The position numbers and the translations under genes are program-made. From assembly GCA_944323425.1 (NCBI GenBank), contig CALUSL010000018.1:1-45263 (forward strand): 45,263 bases of DNA. The letters are read 5' to 3'. The notes under the pieces are model-generated. The model saw only the letters and a program-made list of their open reading frames with translations, did not search any database and had not been told where the DNA came from. The stretch comes from Candidatus Gastranaerophilales bacterium (lineage in GTDB: Bacteria; Cyanobacteriota; Vampirovibrionia; Gastranaerophilales; Gastranaerophilaceae). Shown piece after piece: positions 7,904 to 15,892 of this stretch (its first letter is position 1; the number at the start of each line of letters is the position of its first letter).

Positions 7904-8719
7904 TTATTGATTAAGTCTTCCTATATTGATAGCCGTTGAAAGCTGCGAAGACTCTTCTCGAACCAGCTGGCTCAATGTTTCATAATTTCTGGAAACATTA
8001 ATCGAATTTATCATTTCAGAAATAACATTCGAGTTTGAAAGTTCCAGTGCTCCCTGTTGTACAGAATATCTTTCAGCAACAAGTTCAGGGTTTGTTGCCG
8101 GATCTTTCGGAGCATATCTGGATGTACCCAGCGCCATCATGTCTTCTTTATTGCCAAAATCCCAGATACCAATAGTCTGTAATGCTGTAGATGTTTCATT
8201 CTTCGTAGCAACAAATGTTCCTTCTTCGTTTACCGTTAAATCGCGCTGCGAATTTATACCAAGTTCAGTTAGATTGATTCTTATTGGATTATTTAATCTG
8301 TCAAGTACATAATTCCCCTGTTCATCAACAAGCAAGTTTTCAGAATTTATCATAAAAGAACCGTTTCTTGTGTAAGCAATTTCACCCTGACGGCTTCTGA
8401 CTTTAAAAAAGCCGTCTCCCTCAATTGCCAAATCCAAAGGAGCCCCTGTTCTTGATAATGTTCCCTGAGAAAATTCATGCACAAGTTTATGAGTAACAGA
8501 CCCCATACTGATTTCTCCGACAAGTGTTCTATCTTTCATTTTCGGATTATTGTGATGAGCCGGCTCCTCCATAACGGCATTGTATACATTTCTAAAAGAT
8601 AAACCTTCTCTTTTATAACCTGATGTATTTACGTTCGCAAGGTTGTTCGCAATAGAGTCCTGAAAATCAAGAAGACTCATCATGCCTTTAGCTGCTATAT
8701 CAATTCCTCTTGAAATCAA
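7904..8719 (-). CDS. flgF: Flagellar proximal rod protein FlgF (FlgG paralogue)
   Basis: A 271-residue rod protein related to FlgG: N-terminal GIDIAAKGMMSLLDFQDSIANNLANVNTSGYKREGLSF, internal FSQGTLSRTGAPLDLAIEGDGFFKV, and C-terminal LELSNSNVISEMINSINVSRNYETLSQLVREE. The order flgF then flgG, and the poorer match to the FlgG C-terminus, make FlgF the better name, though the two can be confused. Its ATG overlaps the stop of the upstream transglycosylase gene by four bases, implying translational coupling. Confidence 0.85.
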   Translation of the reverse strand: MISRGIDIAAKGMMSLLDFQDSIANNLANVNTSGYKREGLSFRNVYNAVMEEPAHHNNPKMKDRTLVGEISMGSVTHKLVHEFSQGTLSRTGAPLDLAIEGDGFFKVRSRQGEIAYTRNGSFMINSENLLVDEQGNYVLDRLNNPIRINLTELGINSQRDLTVNEEGTFVATKNETSTALQTIGIWDFGNKEDMMALGTSRYAPKDPATNPELVAERYSVQQGALELSNSNVISEMINSINVSRNYETLSQLVREESSQLSTAINIGRLNQ

Positions 8720-9327
8720 TTTTGACCTCCTGCACTATATTTTTGATAATTGCTGAGTACATTTTTTACATAATTTTGTGTTTCTTTATACGGAGGAATG
8801 CCTCCGTATTTCTGCACCGCACCCGGACCTGCATTATATGCGGCAAGTGCCAGCTCCATATTTCCGTCAAATCTATCCATTAAACCTTTAAGGTATTTTG
8901 TACCGCCGGCGATATTTTGTTCCGCATCATAAGCATTTTTAACACCCAGAGAATCTGCCGTGGAAGGCATTAGCTGCATAAGCCCCATTGCCCCGCAATG
9001 AGATGTTGCATCTGTTTGAAAACCGGATTCCTGTTTAATAAGAGCTTTTACAAAATCCTTATCCAGATTATTTTTTGCGGAATATGTTGCAATCAATTCA
9101 TCTATCTCTTCGGGCGAGGTAGAACCGTATCTATTCAAACTGGAGAAAACCTTATCTTTAAAGGGTGTATCATTGGCTGAAGAAGCTTTTGACATACTGG
9201 CATCAAGCATTTTTTGAAAATCAGAATCAACACCTTGAAGTTGAGCACCAAAAGAAGACAGCTCGTTGAATCTGTTTTCTATAGCCTGCATTCGTCTTAG
9301 AGTTATGTCTAATCCTGTGATTTGCAC
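8716..9327 (-). CDS. SLT-family lytic transglycosylase at head of flagellar operon
   Basis: Probably cuts peptidoglycan to let the flagellar rod through. The C-terminal half is a lytic transglycosylase domain (SLT, GH23-like): ALIKQESGF with the catalytic Glu (residue 100 from the chosen start), GAMGLMQLMP, NIAGGTKYLKGLMDRF and LALAAYNAGPGAVQKYGG. The N-terminal 65 residues are a helical lead-in without a hydrophobic signal peptide. I choose the GTG at 9327 (203 residues), which has AGGGA nine bases upstream and places QITGLDITLRR near the start; an ATG at 9369 would add 14 residues but lacks a ribosome-binding site. Works with the hydrolase-less FlgJ of the same operon. Confidence 0.85.
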   Translation of the reverse strand: MQITGLDITLRRMQAIENRFNELSSFGAQLQGVDSDFQKMLDASMSKASSANDTPFKDKVFSSLNRYGSTSPEEIDELIATYSAKNNLDKDFVKALIKQESGFQTDATSHCGAMGLMQLMPSTADSLGVKNAYDAEQNIAGGTKYLKGLMDRFDGNMELALAAYNAGPGAVQKYGGIPPYKETQNYVKNVLSNYQKYSAGGQN

Positions 9328-9382
9328 TATTCTAATTCCCTGCCCAAGTTTTTTCTTACCATTCGGCACATAAAATTACTTA

Positions 9383-9410
9383 TATTATGCCTCATGTATA
9401 AATTACTTTA
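9383..9410 (-). promoter_or_regulatory. Possible sigma-28-like promoter of the flagellar operon
   Basis: On the minus strand TAAAGT (9410-9405) is followed after 14 bases by GCATAATA (9390-9383). This resembles the flagellar sigma-28 pattern TAAA-N15-GCCGATAA but matches the -10 part at only about half the positions and is one base longer; the -10 also contains CATAAT, so a vegetative promoter is equally possible. It is the only plausible promoter ahead of the eleven-gene operon. Confidence 0.3.
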
Positions 9411-9554
9411 TATGCTGTATTTTCTCATCGACCCGATGGTTGAAATTATAAAAAAAATTATTGACCACCTGGTCTATAAATTTTTTTATAAATTTACGTT
9501 GCTTTTTGAAAAATCGGCATTATAAATATCAATATAGAAAAATAAGAGGTTTGT

Positions 9555-9917
9555 ATGTTTTTTGGGAAAAAAATAGAATGTACGCATGACAGAGTTCATC
9601 CGGATACGGATGCACAATATTGTCCGGATTGTGGAAAATATATAGAAAATAAATGGTATCTTACCCGCTGCGCCTGCTGTAACATAAAAAGAAAAACAAT
9701 TATTAAACATGGAGAAATACAACCCTCCAGCCACTATTGTCCGAATTGCGGAGCAGAAACTTTTAGAGTAGAGCTCGTAAAAACAATTAATTTTATTGAT
9801 ATAAATTTTGCAGTGCTCGTAAAAGAAATAAATGAAGAAAAGTCTAAAAACAGATGCCAGTCATGGGTAGAAAGACAGCCCGAACCTATCAGGCTTCTCG
9901 GACTTAATTTAACTTGA
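9555..9917 (+). CDS. Zinc-ribbon protein of unknown function
   Basis: 120 residues with cysteine pairs CPDCG (about 23-27), CACC (about 39-42) and CPNCG (about 62-66), suggesting one or two zinc ribbons in the first 70 residues, followed by a short helical tail (DINFAVLVKEINEEKSKN) ending in an RQPEPIRLLGLNL stretch. I do not recognise the family. Start ATG has AAGAGG five bases upstream. It is transcribed divergently from the flagellar operon, from a 185-base gap that contains the palindrome GACCA-CC-TGGTC near 9462-9473, and lies upstream of tpiA. No membrane segment. Confidence 0.65.
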   Translation: MFFGKKIECTHDRVHPDTDAQYCPDCGKYIENKWYLTRCACCNIKRKTIIKHGEIQPSSHYCPNCGAETFRVELVKTINFIDINFAVLVKEINEEKSKNRCQSWVERQPEPIRLLGLNLT

Positions 9918-9980
9918 TAATTTGATTTGTTTCAACTACTATTCCAGTATACACAGGTACAAATAAGAGGAGACAAAATT

Positions 9981-10769
9981 ATGTCAAGAAGACCCGTTAT
10001 TGCTGGAAACTGGAAAATGCACAAACTTCAATCAGAATCTGCTGATTTAGCAAATGCTGTTATGAAAGAATTAAAAGAAATAGACAAAGCATTGCTTCCA
10101 GAAGTAGTTATTGCTCCGGTATTCACTTCTTTATACGCAGTTAATAAAGCATTAACAGACTGCGGCTGCGGAAAAGTAAAAATGGCTGCACAAAATGCTT
10201 ACTTCGAAACACAGGGTGCTTTTACCGGTGAAGTTTCTGTTGAAATGGTTAAAGACGCCGGTGCTGAATATGTTATCATCGGTCACTCAGAAAGAAGACA
10301 GTATTTCGGTGAAACAGATGAAATGATTAACAAAAAAGCTAAAAAAATCCTTGATTTAGGATTAGTTCCTATCATCTGCTGCGGTGAATCTCTTGAGCAA
10401 AGAGAATCAGGAGTTACCGATTCACATATAGAATCACAAATTAAAGCAGCTCTTAGCGGACTTTCTTCAGAAGAAGTTTCTAAATCAATAATTGCATACG
10501 AACCCATCTGGGCAATCGGAACAGGAAAAACTTGCGATTCTGATGAAGCAAACAGAGTAATAGCAATGATTAGAAATGTAGTGAAGAATATTGCCGGCGA
10601 AAATGCTGCTAATGCTATCAGAATTCTTTACGGCGGAAGTGTAAAACCGAATACAATTGAAGAACAAATGTCAAAATCTGATATTGACGGTGCTCTCGTC
10701 GGAGGCGCAAGCCTTACTGCTGAAAGTTTCGGTCAAATAGTCAAAGGCGCAATGAAACAGACAGTATAA
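9981..10769 (+). CDS. tpiA: Triosephosphate isomerase
   Basis: Interconverts dihydroxyacetone phosphate and glyceraldehyde 3-phosphate in glycolysis. The 262-residue TIM barrel shows the substrate-binding GNWKMHK, the catalytic His in IIGHSERR, the catalytic Glu in AYEPIWAIGTGKT (loop 6), and the phosphate-binding ILYGGSVKP and GALVGGASL motifs. I choose the ATG at 9981, which has AGGAG at the right distance; the frame extends to 9927 but those residues do not belong to the family. It is followed by a strong terminator. Confidence 0.97.
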   Translation: MSRRPVIAGNWKMHKLQSESADLANAVMKELKEIDKALLPEVVIAPVFTSLYAVNKALTDCGCGKVKMAAQNAYFETQGAFTGEVSVEMVKDAGAEYVIIGHSERRQYFGETDEMINKKAKKILDLGLVPIICCGESLEQRESGVTDSHIESQIKAALSGLSSEEVSKSIIAYEPIWAIGTGKTCDSDEANRVIAMIRNVVKNIAGENAANAIRILYGGSVKPNTIEEQMSKSDIDGALVGGASLTAESFGQIVKGAMKQTV

Positions 10770-10788
10770 ATCACACAACTATAGCATT

Positions 10789-10824
10789 AAAAACCACTTT
10801 TCTCATTAAAGAAAAGTGGTTTTT
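10789..10824 (+). terminator. Intrinsic terminator of tpiA
   Basis: A 15-bp perfect stem (AAAAACCACTTTTCT with AGAAAAGTGGTTTTT, loop CATTAA) starting 19 bases after the tpiA stop and ending in a run of T. The A-rich 5' arm makes it able to act in both directions. Confidence 0.9.
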
Positions 10825-10907
10825 AAGTTTTGTAAAAAAAACAAAAATAATAAGCAATAGAAAATTTTTACAAAATTTAAAATAAACAAATAAAAAAGGA
10901 GATAATT

Positions 10908-11714
10908 ATGCATATTCCGTCACTTCAAAACGCTAAAAAACTTACAAACAGATTCAACCTCGGCGGCTGGCAAAAACATGGATTCGTTCAACATCCAGAA
11001 GATACCAGAACTATTGAACAAATAAATGACAATCTCGAAATATATGCAAACAAAATTCCTGAAGTACAAAAATTTATAAAAGAAATTAGATCCCTTTCTC
11101 CACAAAACAAAGCTCTTATGTCCGATGTAATAGAAAGAGCAGAGTACAAACCTCTTTTGATGACAGATATTGATATGATGCAGAAAAATCAAGGAACAAG
11201 CATACTCGAAAGGCTAATATCAGATATTATTGAAGCGGCAAAATCTACCCCTGAATCTCTGGACTTTCTAAAAACAGTATTAAACAATACAGACAGTGTC
11301 GGAGCAAAATATGCTCTGACAGAAATGAGTGGTGGAATATTAAAAACAAAAGATGTCGCAAAACAATTTGAAGTATCCAAAGATTTAGTCCCCATGATAG
11401 CAAAACAAACACTGGATGGCGGATATCTTGGAACATTCGAAAAAGAAAAAAATTTTATGGATTTTATAAAAGTATTAATAAATCCTATGTCAAAACCTGA
11501 AAATATAAAACTATTGAAAGAAGTCCAAAAAACGGCAGACAATATAGAAAACGCAGAGCCCGTATACATTGACACTTTTGTCAGAACAAATACACCTGTC
11601 GAAAAAATTAAAGAAAATATAAAAACACTGCCAGATATAGCAAAACTATTTGAAAATGCAGGGAAAAAGCTGGACACAACAGAATATTTAACAAAAAATA
11701 CTAATATAAATTAG
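10908..11714 (+). CDS. Unknown alpha-helical protein
   Basis: 268 residues, no signal peptide or membrane segment, almost entirely predicted helix with repeated short amphipathic segments (for example NLEIYANKIPEVQKFIKEI, ILERLISDIIEAAKSTPESL, FMDFIKVLINPM), which might form a helical-repeat fold. I do not recognise it. It has its own strong AAGGAG site and lies alone between the tpiA terminator and gmk. Its stop codon interlocks with that of gmk on the other strand (TTAG at 11711-11714). Lysine- and asparagine-rich like its neighbours, so no sign of transfer. Confidence 0.75.
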   Translation: MHIPSLQNAKKLTNRFNLGGWQKHGFVQHPEDTRTIEQINDNLEIYANKIPEVQKFIKEIRSLSPQNKALMSDVIERAEYKPLLMTDIDMMQKNQGTSILERLISDIIEAAKSTPESLDFLKTVLNNTDSVGAKYALTEMSGGILKTKDVAKQFEVSKDLVPMIAKQTLDGGYLGTFEKEKNFMDFIKVLINPMSKPENIKLLKEVQKTADNIENAEPVYIDTFVRTNTPVEKIKENIKTLPDIAKLFENAGKKLDTTEYLTKNTNIN

Positions 11715-12274
11715 TTGCAAATAATTCGTTCTAATTCTCCAACAGCCTGCTCCAGATTGTCGTTAACTATTTTATAGTCATAATCCTTTGAACATTCCAG
11801 CTCTCTGTATGCCTCATGAAGCCTATTCTGGATAGCCGCTTCATCTTCGGTATTTCGACCTCGCAATCTGTGTTCCAATTCTTCTATTGAAGGAGGGAGA
11901 ATAAATATCAACACAGCATCCTTTTTTTTCTTTTTTATTTGGAAAGCACCGCGTGTTTCTATTTCAAGAATAATATTTTTTCCTCTATTCAGTGTTTTTT
12001 CGACATAGGTCTCTTTTGTTCCATAAAAATTACCGTTAAATTCAGCCCATTCCAAAAATTCATTATTTTTTACTGATTTTTCAAACTCTTCTTTTGAAAC
12101 AAAAAAGTAATTAACTCCGTCTACTTCTCCTGAACGTGGTTTTCTCGTAGTAACAGATATTGAAAGTTCGATTTGTGGATTTCTTTGCAAAAAGACGTTC
12201 AACAAAGTTCCCTTGCCTACGCCGGAACAACCTGAAATAATATAAAGTTTTCCTTTTGTTTTTTCTTTATCCAT
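11711..12274 (-). CDS. gmk: Guanylate kinase
   Basis: Phosphorylates GMP to GDP with ATP. The 187-residue protein has the P-loop GCSGVGKG at residues 15-22, the GMP-binding SISVTTRKPRSGEVDGVNYFFVS, the lid EWAEFNGNFYGT, then IILEIETRGAFQIKKKKKDAVLIFILPPSIEELEHRLRGR. I choose the ATG at 12274: it follows TATAAT by nine bases, and an in-frame start at 12301 would lie upstream of that promoter. It therefore probably has a two- or three-base leader. The 3' end overlaps the convergent unknown gene by four bases with no terminator between them. Confidence 0.95.
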   Translation of the reverse strand: MDKEKTKGKLYIISGCSGVGKGTLLNVFLQRNPQIELSISVTTRKPRSGEVDGVNYFFVSKEEFEKSVKNNEFLEWAEFNGNFYGTKETYVEKTLNRGKNIILEIETRGAFQIKKKKKDAVLIFILPPSIEELEHRLRGRNTEDEAAIQNRLHEAYRELECSKDYDYKIVNDNLEQAVGELERIICN

Positions 12275-12283
12275 AATGTAAAA

Positions 12284-12289
12284 ATTATA
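12284..12289 (-). promoter_or_regulatory. -10 element of gmk promoter
   Basis: TGTATAAT on the minus strand, nine bases before the gmk ATG at 12274. A normal start distance predicts a transcript with only 2-3 bases before the start codon and there is no Shine-Dalgarno sequence. Confidence 0.45.
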
Positions 12290-12482
12290 CATTAATAACA
12301 AAAATATCCAAAACGGAAAAAACTAAAAACAAAAAATAAGCAGTTTTAGTGTGTTTCTGCGTTTATAAATTTTATTAAAAAAAATAATTTATTTTATAAA
12401 AAAATAAACGGAAAAATTATTAATATATTCATAAAAATATTTTGTTATATTATAAATAATTTTAGTAGTAAAAAATAGAACA

Positions 12483-12935
12483 ATGAATAAATCACAAGCA
12501 ACTCAAATTAAACCAGCAATAAATATTGAAAATACAGATATAATCATTATTTTAGAAAAAATAATAAGAGAACAACAGGAAAATATAAAAAAGAATAAAA
12601 TACTCCTGAATACTTCTTTTTGTCACGATACATTTCAAAAGGCAACAATGAGTTCTAGTTTAATAAAGAAAGTGTGCAAAAATCTCTTATCGTTTATCAT
12701 ACAGTCTATGTCTGAAAATAGCCGGATAGTAATAGAAACATATATAGAAGAGAATAATTATCATATATCAATAAATATTACAAAAATAATAAAACAAAAA
12801 TTATTAACGTTTATCTCTCAGTTAAAAGAATTAAAAAATATCACACAACAACATGACGGTGATTTAAATATAACAAATACAGAAAAAGAATGCTGTTTTA
12901 TTGACTTTTTCTTTCCGGTTAGCTCTGATTCATAA
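12483..12935 (+). CDS. Unknown protein, possibly a degenerate HATPase-like domain
   Basis: 150 residues, no membrane segment. The middle (SSLIKKVCKNLLSFIIQSMSENSRIVIETYIEENNYHISINI) and end (QQHDGDLNITNTEKECCFIDFFFPV) follow the spacing of a histidine-kinase ATPase domain: N-box helix, two strands, then 'hgG.i.v.s....t.f.f.lP'. The N-box Asn, the DxGxG and the G2 loop are missing, so nucleotide binding is not expected. This resemblance is my reading of the pattern and is weak. The start ATG has no clear Shine-Dalgarno; TATAAA-like sequences lie about 30 bases upstream. It precedes the rpmI-rplT leader where infC is often found, but it does not resemble IF-3. Confidence 0.5.
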   Translation: MNKSQATQIKPAINIENTDIIIILEKIIREQQENIKKNKILLNTSFCHDTFQKATMSSSLIKKVCKNLLSFIIQSMSENSRIVIETYIEENNYHISINITKIIKQKLLTFISQLKELKNITQQHDGDLNITNTEKECCFIDFFFPVSSDS

Positions 12936-12941
12936 AAATTA

Positions 12942-13015
12942 ACATGCCTTGCATGTATTTATTCAGGGATGTACAATACATGTACAATGGACATACTATG
13001 GACGGCATGTCATAG
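12942..13015 (+). promoter_or_regulatory. Structured leader of rpmI-rplT (possible L20 autoregulatory RNA)
   Basis: The 119-base gap before rpmI is full of inverted repeats: ACATGC-CTT-GCATGT (12942-12956), TGTACA twice (12970-12975 and 12981-12986), GACAT/ATGTC (12990-12994 with 13007-13011) and CTATG/CATAG (12996-13000 with 13011-13015). Several pairings compete. In many bacteria L20 represses its own operon by binding such leaders. I cannot match it to a specific Rfam model by eye; the first hairpin could instead be a terminator for the upstream gene, but it lacks a T-run. Confidence 0.4.
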
Positions 13016-13054
13016 GTGTTCTTAAATTCTAACAAAGGAAAAGGAGAATAAACT

Positions 13055-13264
13055 ATGCCAAAAATGAAAACACACCGCGCAGCGGCTAAACGCTACAAAG
13101 TTACTGCCAGCGGAAAAATCATGCGCCAGAGCGCAGGCAAAAAACACTTGCTTCAACACAAGTCTATCAGTAGAAAAAGAAGACTTACTGGAACAACAGA
13201 AGTTTCTTCATGCAATTTAGATTTGATATCTAAAGAGTTACCTTACAAGAAGTATTCAAGATAG
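13055..13264 (+). CDS. rpmI: 50S ribosomal protein bL35
   Basis: Large-subunit protein L35. The 69-residue basic protein begins [22 protein letters not shown] and continues [20 protein letters not shown], both diagnostic; length is typical. Preceded by AAAAGGAG and followed 14 bases later by rplT, the universal pairing. The infC gene that commonly leads this operon is not present upstream. Confidence 0.97.
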   Translation: MPKMKTHRAAAKRYKVTASGKIMRQSAGKKHLLQHKSISRKRRLTGTTEVSSCNLDLISKELPYKKYSR

Positions 13265-13278
13265 GAAAGGGTTGAACA

Positions 13279-13635
13279 ATGAGAGTAAAACGCGGTAATG
13301 TCTTAAGAAAAAGACACAAAAAAATATTAAAATTAGCAAAAGGCTTTAAAGGCGCAAGAAGCAGAATATTCAAGGTTGCAAACACAGCCGTAATGAAAAA
13401 GCTGAAATATCAATACAGAGACAGACGTCATCTGAAAAGAAATATGAGACGTCTCTGGATTGTCAGAATAAATGCAGCTGTTAGACAACACGGTCTGAGC
13501 TATTCAAAATTTATGAATGCATTGAAAAAATCAGAAATTGCTGTTAACAGAAAAATGTTAGCAGAAATGGCAGTTAATGAACCTGAAGCATTCTCTGTTA
13601 TTGTAGAAACAGCTAAATCAAAAATTTCTGCATAA
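13279..13635 (+). CDS. rplT: 50S ribosomal protein bL20
   Basis: L20 binds 23S rRNA early in large-subunit assembly and usually represses its own operon. The 118-residue protein starts [29 protein letters not shown] and contains [37 protein letters not shown], both characteristic; the C-terminal domain is complete. GAAAGG precedes the ATG. Followed by a terminator 15 bases downstream. Confidence 0.97.
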   Translation: MRVKRGNVLRKRHKKILKLAKGFKGARSRIFKVANTAVMKKLKYQYRDRRHLKRNMRRLWIVRINAAVRQHGLSYSKFMNALKKSEIAVNRKMLAEMAVNEPEAFSVIVETAKSKISA

Positions 13636-13650
13636 CAACAGAAAATCAAT

Positions 13651-13682
13651 AAAAAGCCTCTGTTAAAAACGGGGGCTTTTTT
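13651..13682 (+). terminator. Intrinsic terminator of rpmI-rplT
   Basis: AAAAAGCCTC pairs with GGGGCTTTTT across an 11-base loop and runs into six T. The T-run merges directly with the TGTATAAT promoter element of the next gene. Confidence 0.85.
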
Positions 13683-13683
13683 G

Positions 13684-13689
13684 TATAAT
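13684..13689 (+). promoter_or_regulatory. -10 element of a probable leaderless promoter
   Basis: TATAAT preceded by TG, six bases (AAGTAT) and then the ATG at 13696. No Shine-Dalgarno is present; the upstream DNA is the rplT terminator. Same geometry as smpB and the gene at 40198. Confidence 0.5.
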
Positions 13690-13695
13690 AAGTAT

Positions 13696-14232
13696 ATGAA
13701 AAAAATTTTTTTATATGTTTTACTTACTTTACTTTTCGTTTTACCCGTTTCTTCAATGACTCTTACGGGAAGTGCGGAATATAATGTAGATAGTGCAAAG
13801 ACAGAAGCCTTTCAAGGAATAAAATATTCTATTGGAAGAAACTCAATATCTAATTATCTAAAAGATCCAAACTATATTCAAAATTACACCTATGTCCTAA
13901 GAGGAGCAACAAAAATACAGGACAGAACCCTTGCTTCTTTTTCTGACGGAACTTACGGTGTCAGATTTGATAATGATCCTTATCACAACTATTATTACGA
14001 CAAAAATGGAAATCTTTTTAAAGTAGATGTTCTGGATAAACCACAAAATGAATACCCTCATACTTCCGTTGCTTATGACAGCAAAGGAAATATAATAAAT
14101 TCTACATTTGTTGTTTCTAAAGATGAACAATATATTTTTAACCCGCAAAAAAAATTAGTAGGTCACTGGGTGGGACAATATTGTTATGACGCAAACAATC
14201 GTATTCAAATGAAAAGAGAATACTCCAGGTAA
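13696..14232 (+). CDS. Unknown secreted protein
   Basis: 178 residues with an N-terminal signal peptide (MKKIFLYVLLTLLFVLPVSS) and no lipobox. The mature part has tyrosine-rich short beta-like repeats resembling YD/MORN-type units: YYYDKNGNLFKVDV, VAYDSKGNIINSTFV, YIFNPQKKLVGHWVGQYCYDANNR. Function unknown; periplasmic or surface location is likely. A TTG at 13681 would add five residues but it overlaps the promoter, so I choose ATG 13696. Its stop overlaps the birA start (TAATG), so the two genes form an operon. Confidence 0.75.
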   Translation: MKKIFLYVLLTLLFVLPVSSMTLTGSAEYNVDSAKTEAFQGIKYSIGRNSISNYLKDPNYIQNYTYVLRGATKIQDRTLASFSDGTYGVRFDNDPYHNYYYDKNGNLFKVDVLDKPQNEYPHTSVAYDSKGNIINSTFVVSKDEQYIFNPQKKLVGHWVGQYCYDANNRIQMKREYSR

Positions 14233-14945
14233 TGTACACTCTAATAGAAATTGAGACTGTAAACTCAACAAATATTTTTGCTAAAGAAAATATAGAAAAA
14301 CTGAAAGACAAAACAGTCATTTCAGCTGAACAACAAACTCATGGTTACGGCAGATTCCAGAGAAAATGGATTTCTAATATTTCTGAAAATATTTACTGCT
14401 CTATTATTTTGAAACCCGAAAATAAAAAACATTTAATAAATTTAACCCAGTATCTCTGTGTTGTTCTCTGTAAAACAATGGAAGATTATAAAGTAAAATC
14501 CCAAATAAAATGGCCGAATGATGTTATTGTTTCGAACAGAAAAATTGCAGGTATTTTATGTGAAAAATCAGGTACAAACGGTTTCGTTCTCGGTATTGGT
14601 GTAAATTTGAACATACCGGCATCAGCATTAAAAGAAATAACACAACCTGCCACGTCTCTTAACCTTGAAACAGGTCAAAAAATTAATAAAAAACAATTCC
14701 AAGAAAAACTTTTGCATAATTTTTTCCAAAATTATGATGCCTTTATTGAAAAAGGATTTGGCTTTATAAAAGAGGATTATATTGCCAGAATTAAATTTAT
14801 CGGGAAGAAAATATATATTAGTAATGAAAAAAATAAAAAAATCGAATATATTGCCAAGTCAATAAACGATGACGGATCTCTGCTTGTTTTAAATCAAGAA
14901 AAAAAAGAACTAAAAATAATCACAGGCGACATTTCTCTTCAATAA
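14232..14945 (+). CDS. birA: Biotin--[acetyl-CoA-carboxylase] ligase, short form
   Basis: Attaches biotin to the carboxyl-carrier protein. The 237-residue protein has the catalytic-core motifs: NSTN near the start, the biotinyl-AMP loop as HGYGRFQRKW (variant of GRGRxxRxW), IKWPND, then KIAGILCE and GIGVNLN. There is no N-terminal helix-turn-helix, so it cannot repress biotin genes as E. coli BirA does. It is translationally coupled to the secreted protein upstream, and its 3' end overlaps the convergent oppD-type gene by seven bases. Confidence 0.93.
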   Translation: MYTLIEIETVNSTNIFAKENIEKLKDKTVISAEQQTHGYGRFQRKWISNISENIYCSIILKPENKKHLINLTQYLCVVLCKTMEDYKVKSQIKWPNDVIVSNRKIAGILCEKSGTNGFVLGIGVNLNIPASALKEITQPATSLNLETGQKINKKQFQEKLLHNFFQNYDAFIEKGFGFIKEDYIARIKFIGKKIYISNEKNKKIEYIAKSINDDGSLLVLNQEKKELKIITGDISLQ

Positions 14946-15892
14946 AGCCAGCAGTCCACGGTTGAGCCATCTATAAGTTTTTTTGTTTGCGGATACACTT
15001 TCTTGCAAATATCCATAGATTTTCTGCACCTCGGATAAAATGGACAACCAGGAATTTTTTCAGTGATGGATGGCGGCTGCCCGTCTATTGTTTCTATATG
15101 ATTAGAATTTATATCCAGAATAACTTTTAGCAAAGCCTGAGTATAAGGATGTTTCGGATTTTTGAAAAGAGTGTCCTTATCGGCAAATTCAGCAATATGA
15201 CCTGCATACATAACAGCTATTTTATCTGCATATTGGGAAACAACACCAAGATCATGTGTAATCAAAATCATGGACATATTATTTTTTTCTTTAATATCTT
15301 TCAATAAGTCCATAATCTGAGCCTGAACAGTAACATCCAGAGCTGTTGTAGGTTCATCGGCAATTATTATTTCAGCTCTGCAAGCAAGAGCCATTGCTAT
15401 AATAACTCGTTGCTTCATACCTCCCGAAAATTCATGGGGATAAGCGCTAAGTTTTTCTTTTGCGTCCGGAATTTTAACTCTTTCAAGTGCATCTATAGCA
15501 AGCTTTTCTGCTTCTTTGCCTTTTACTCCCTGGTGCAGTTCTATAATCTCCAAAAGTTGATTACCTATTGTATAAAGAGGATTTAGGGATGTCATGGGAT
15601 CTTGAGGAATAAGTGCTATTTTTCTTCCTCTAATTTTTTGCATTTCTTTTTCAGACAATTTAAGCAAATTTTGATTGTCATAAAAAATTTCCCCACCGGT
15701 TATTTTACTGTTTTCCGGCAAAAGTCTTAAAACAGACATTGTAGATATTGTCTTACCACAACCTGACTCACCAACAATAGCAAGAGTCTTTCCCTTTGAT
15801 AGTTCAAAAGAGACATTATGAATAGCCTCAACATAACCGTCAAGAAAATTAAAGCCAATATTTAAATTTTTTACTGATAATACGGGACTCAC
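14939..15892 (-). CDS. Oligopeptide/dipeptide ABC transporter ATP-binding protein (OppD/DppD type)
   Basis: Powers uptake of peptides or a similar solute at the inner membrane. 317 residues: Walker A GESGCGKT at 41-48, Q-loop LIPQDPMTSLNP, signature FSGGMKQR, Walker B IIIADEPTTALD and the switch His in ITHDLG. The C-terminal OppD/F tail carries the cysteine cluster GCPFYPRC....C..V...C typical of the family. The permease, second ATPase and binding protein are not in the window, so it is an orphan or part of a scattered transporter. The GTG start overlaps the dapF stop (TAGTG), implying translational coupling with dapF. Confidence 0.9.
   Translation of the reverse strand: MSPVLSVKNLNIGFNFLDGYVEAIHNVSFELSKGKTLAIVGESGCGKTISTMSVLRLLPENSKITGGEIFYDNQNLLKLSEKEMQKIRGRKIALIPQDPMTSLNPLYTIGNQLLEIIELHQGVKGKEAEKLAIDALERVKIPDAKEKLSAYPHEFSGGMKQRVIIAMALACRAEIIIADEPTTALDVTVQAQIMDLLKDIKEKNNMSMILITHDLGVVSQYADKIAVMYAGHIAEFADKDTLFKNPKHPYTQALLKVILDINSNHIETIDGQPPSITEKIPGCPFYPRCRKSMDICKKVYPQTKKLIDGSTVDCWLY

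Noticed and set aside
9440-9480. TTGACC plus TATAAA as a vegetative promoter for the zinc-ribbon gene
   Set aside because: Spacing to a usable TATAAA is about 20 bases, too long for a normal promoter, so I did not list it.
9322-9525. Plus-strand 67-codon frame upstream of the zinc-ribbon gene
   Set aside because: Overlaps the 5' end of the transglycosylase gene and the divergent promoter region; no ribosome-binding site and no recognisable protein.
11189-11677. Minus-strand 162-codon frame inside the unknown gene at 10908
   Set aside because: Phe/Ser-rich composition typical of the antisense of a Lys/Glu-rich helical gene; the plus-strand frame has a strong AAGGAG start and normal composition.
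12942-12956. ACATGC-CTT-GCATGT as terminator of the 12483 gene
   Set aside because: No T-run follows on either strand and the loop is only three bases; more likely part of the structured rpmI leader.
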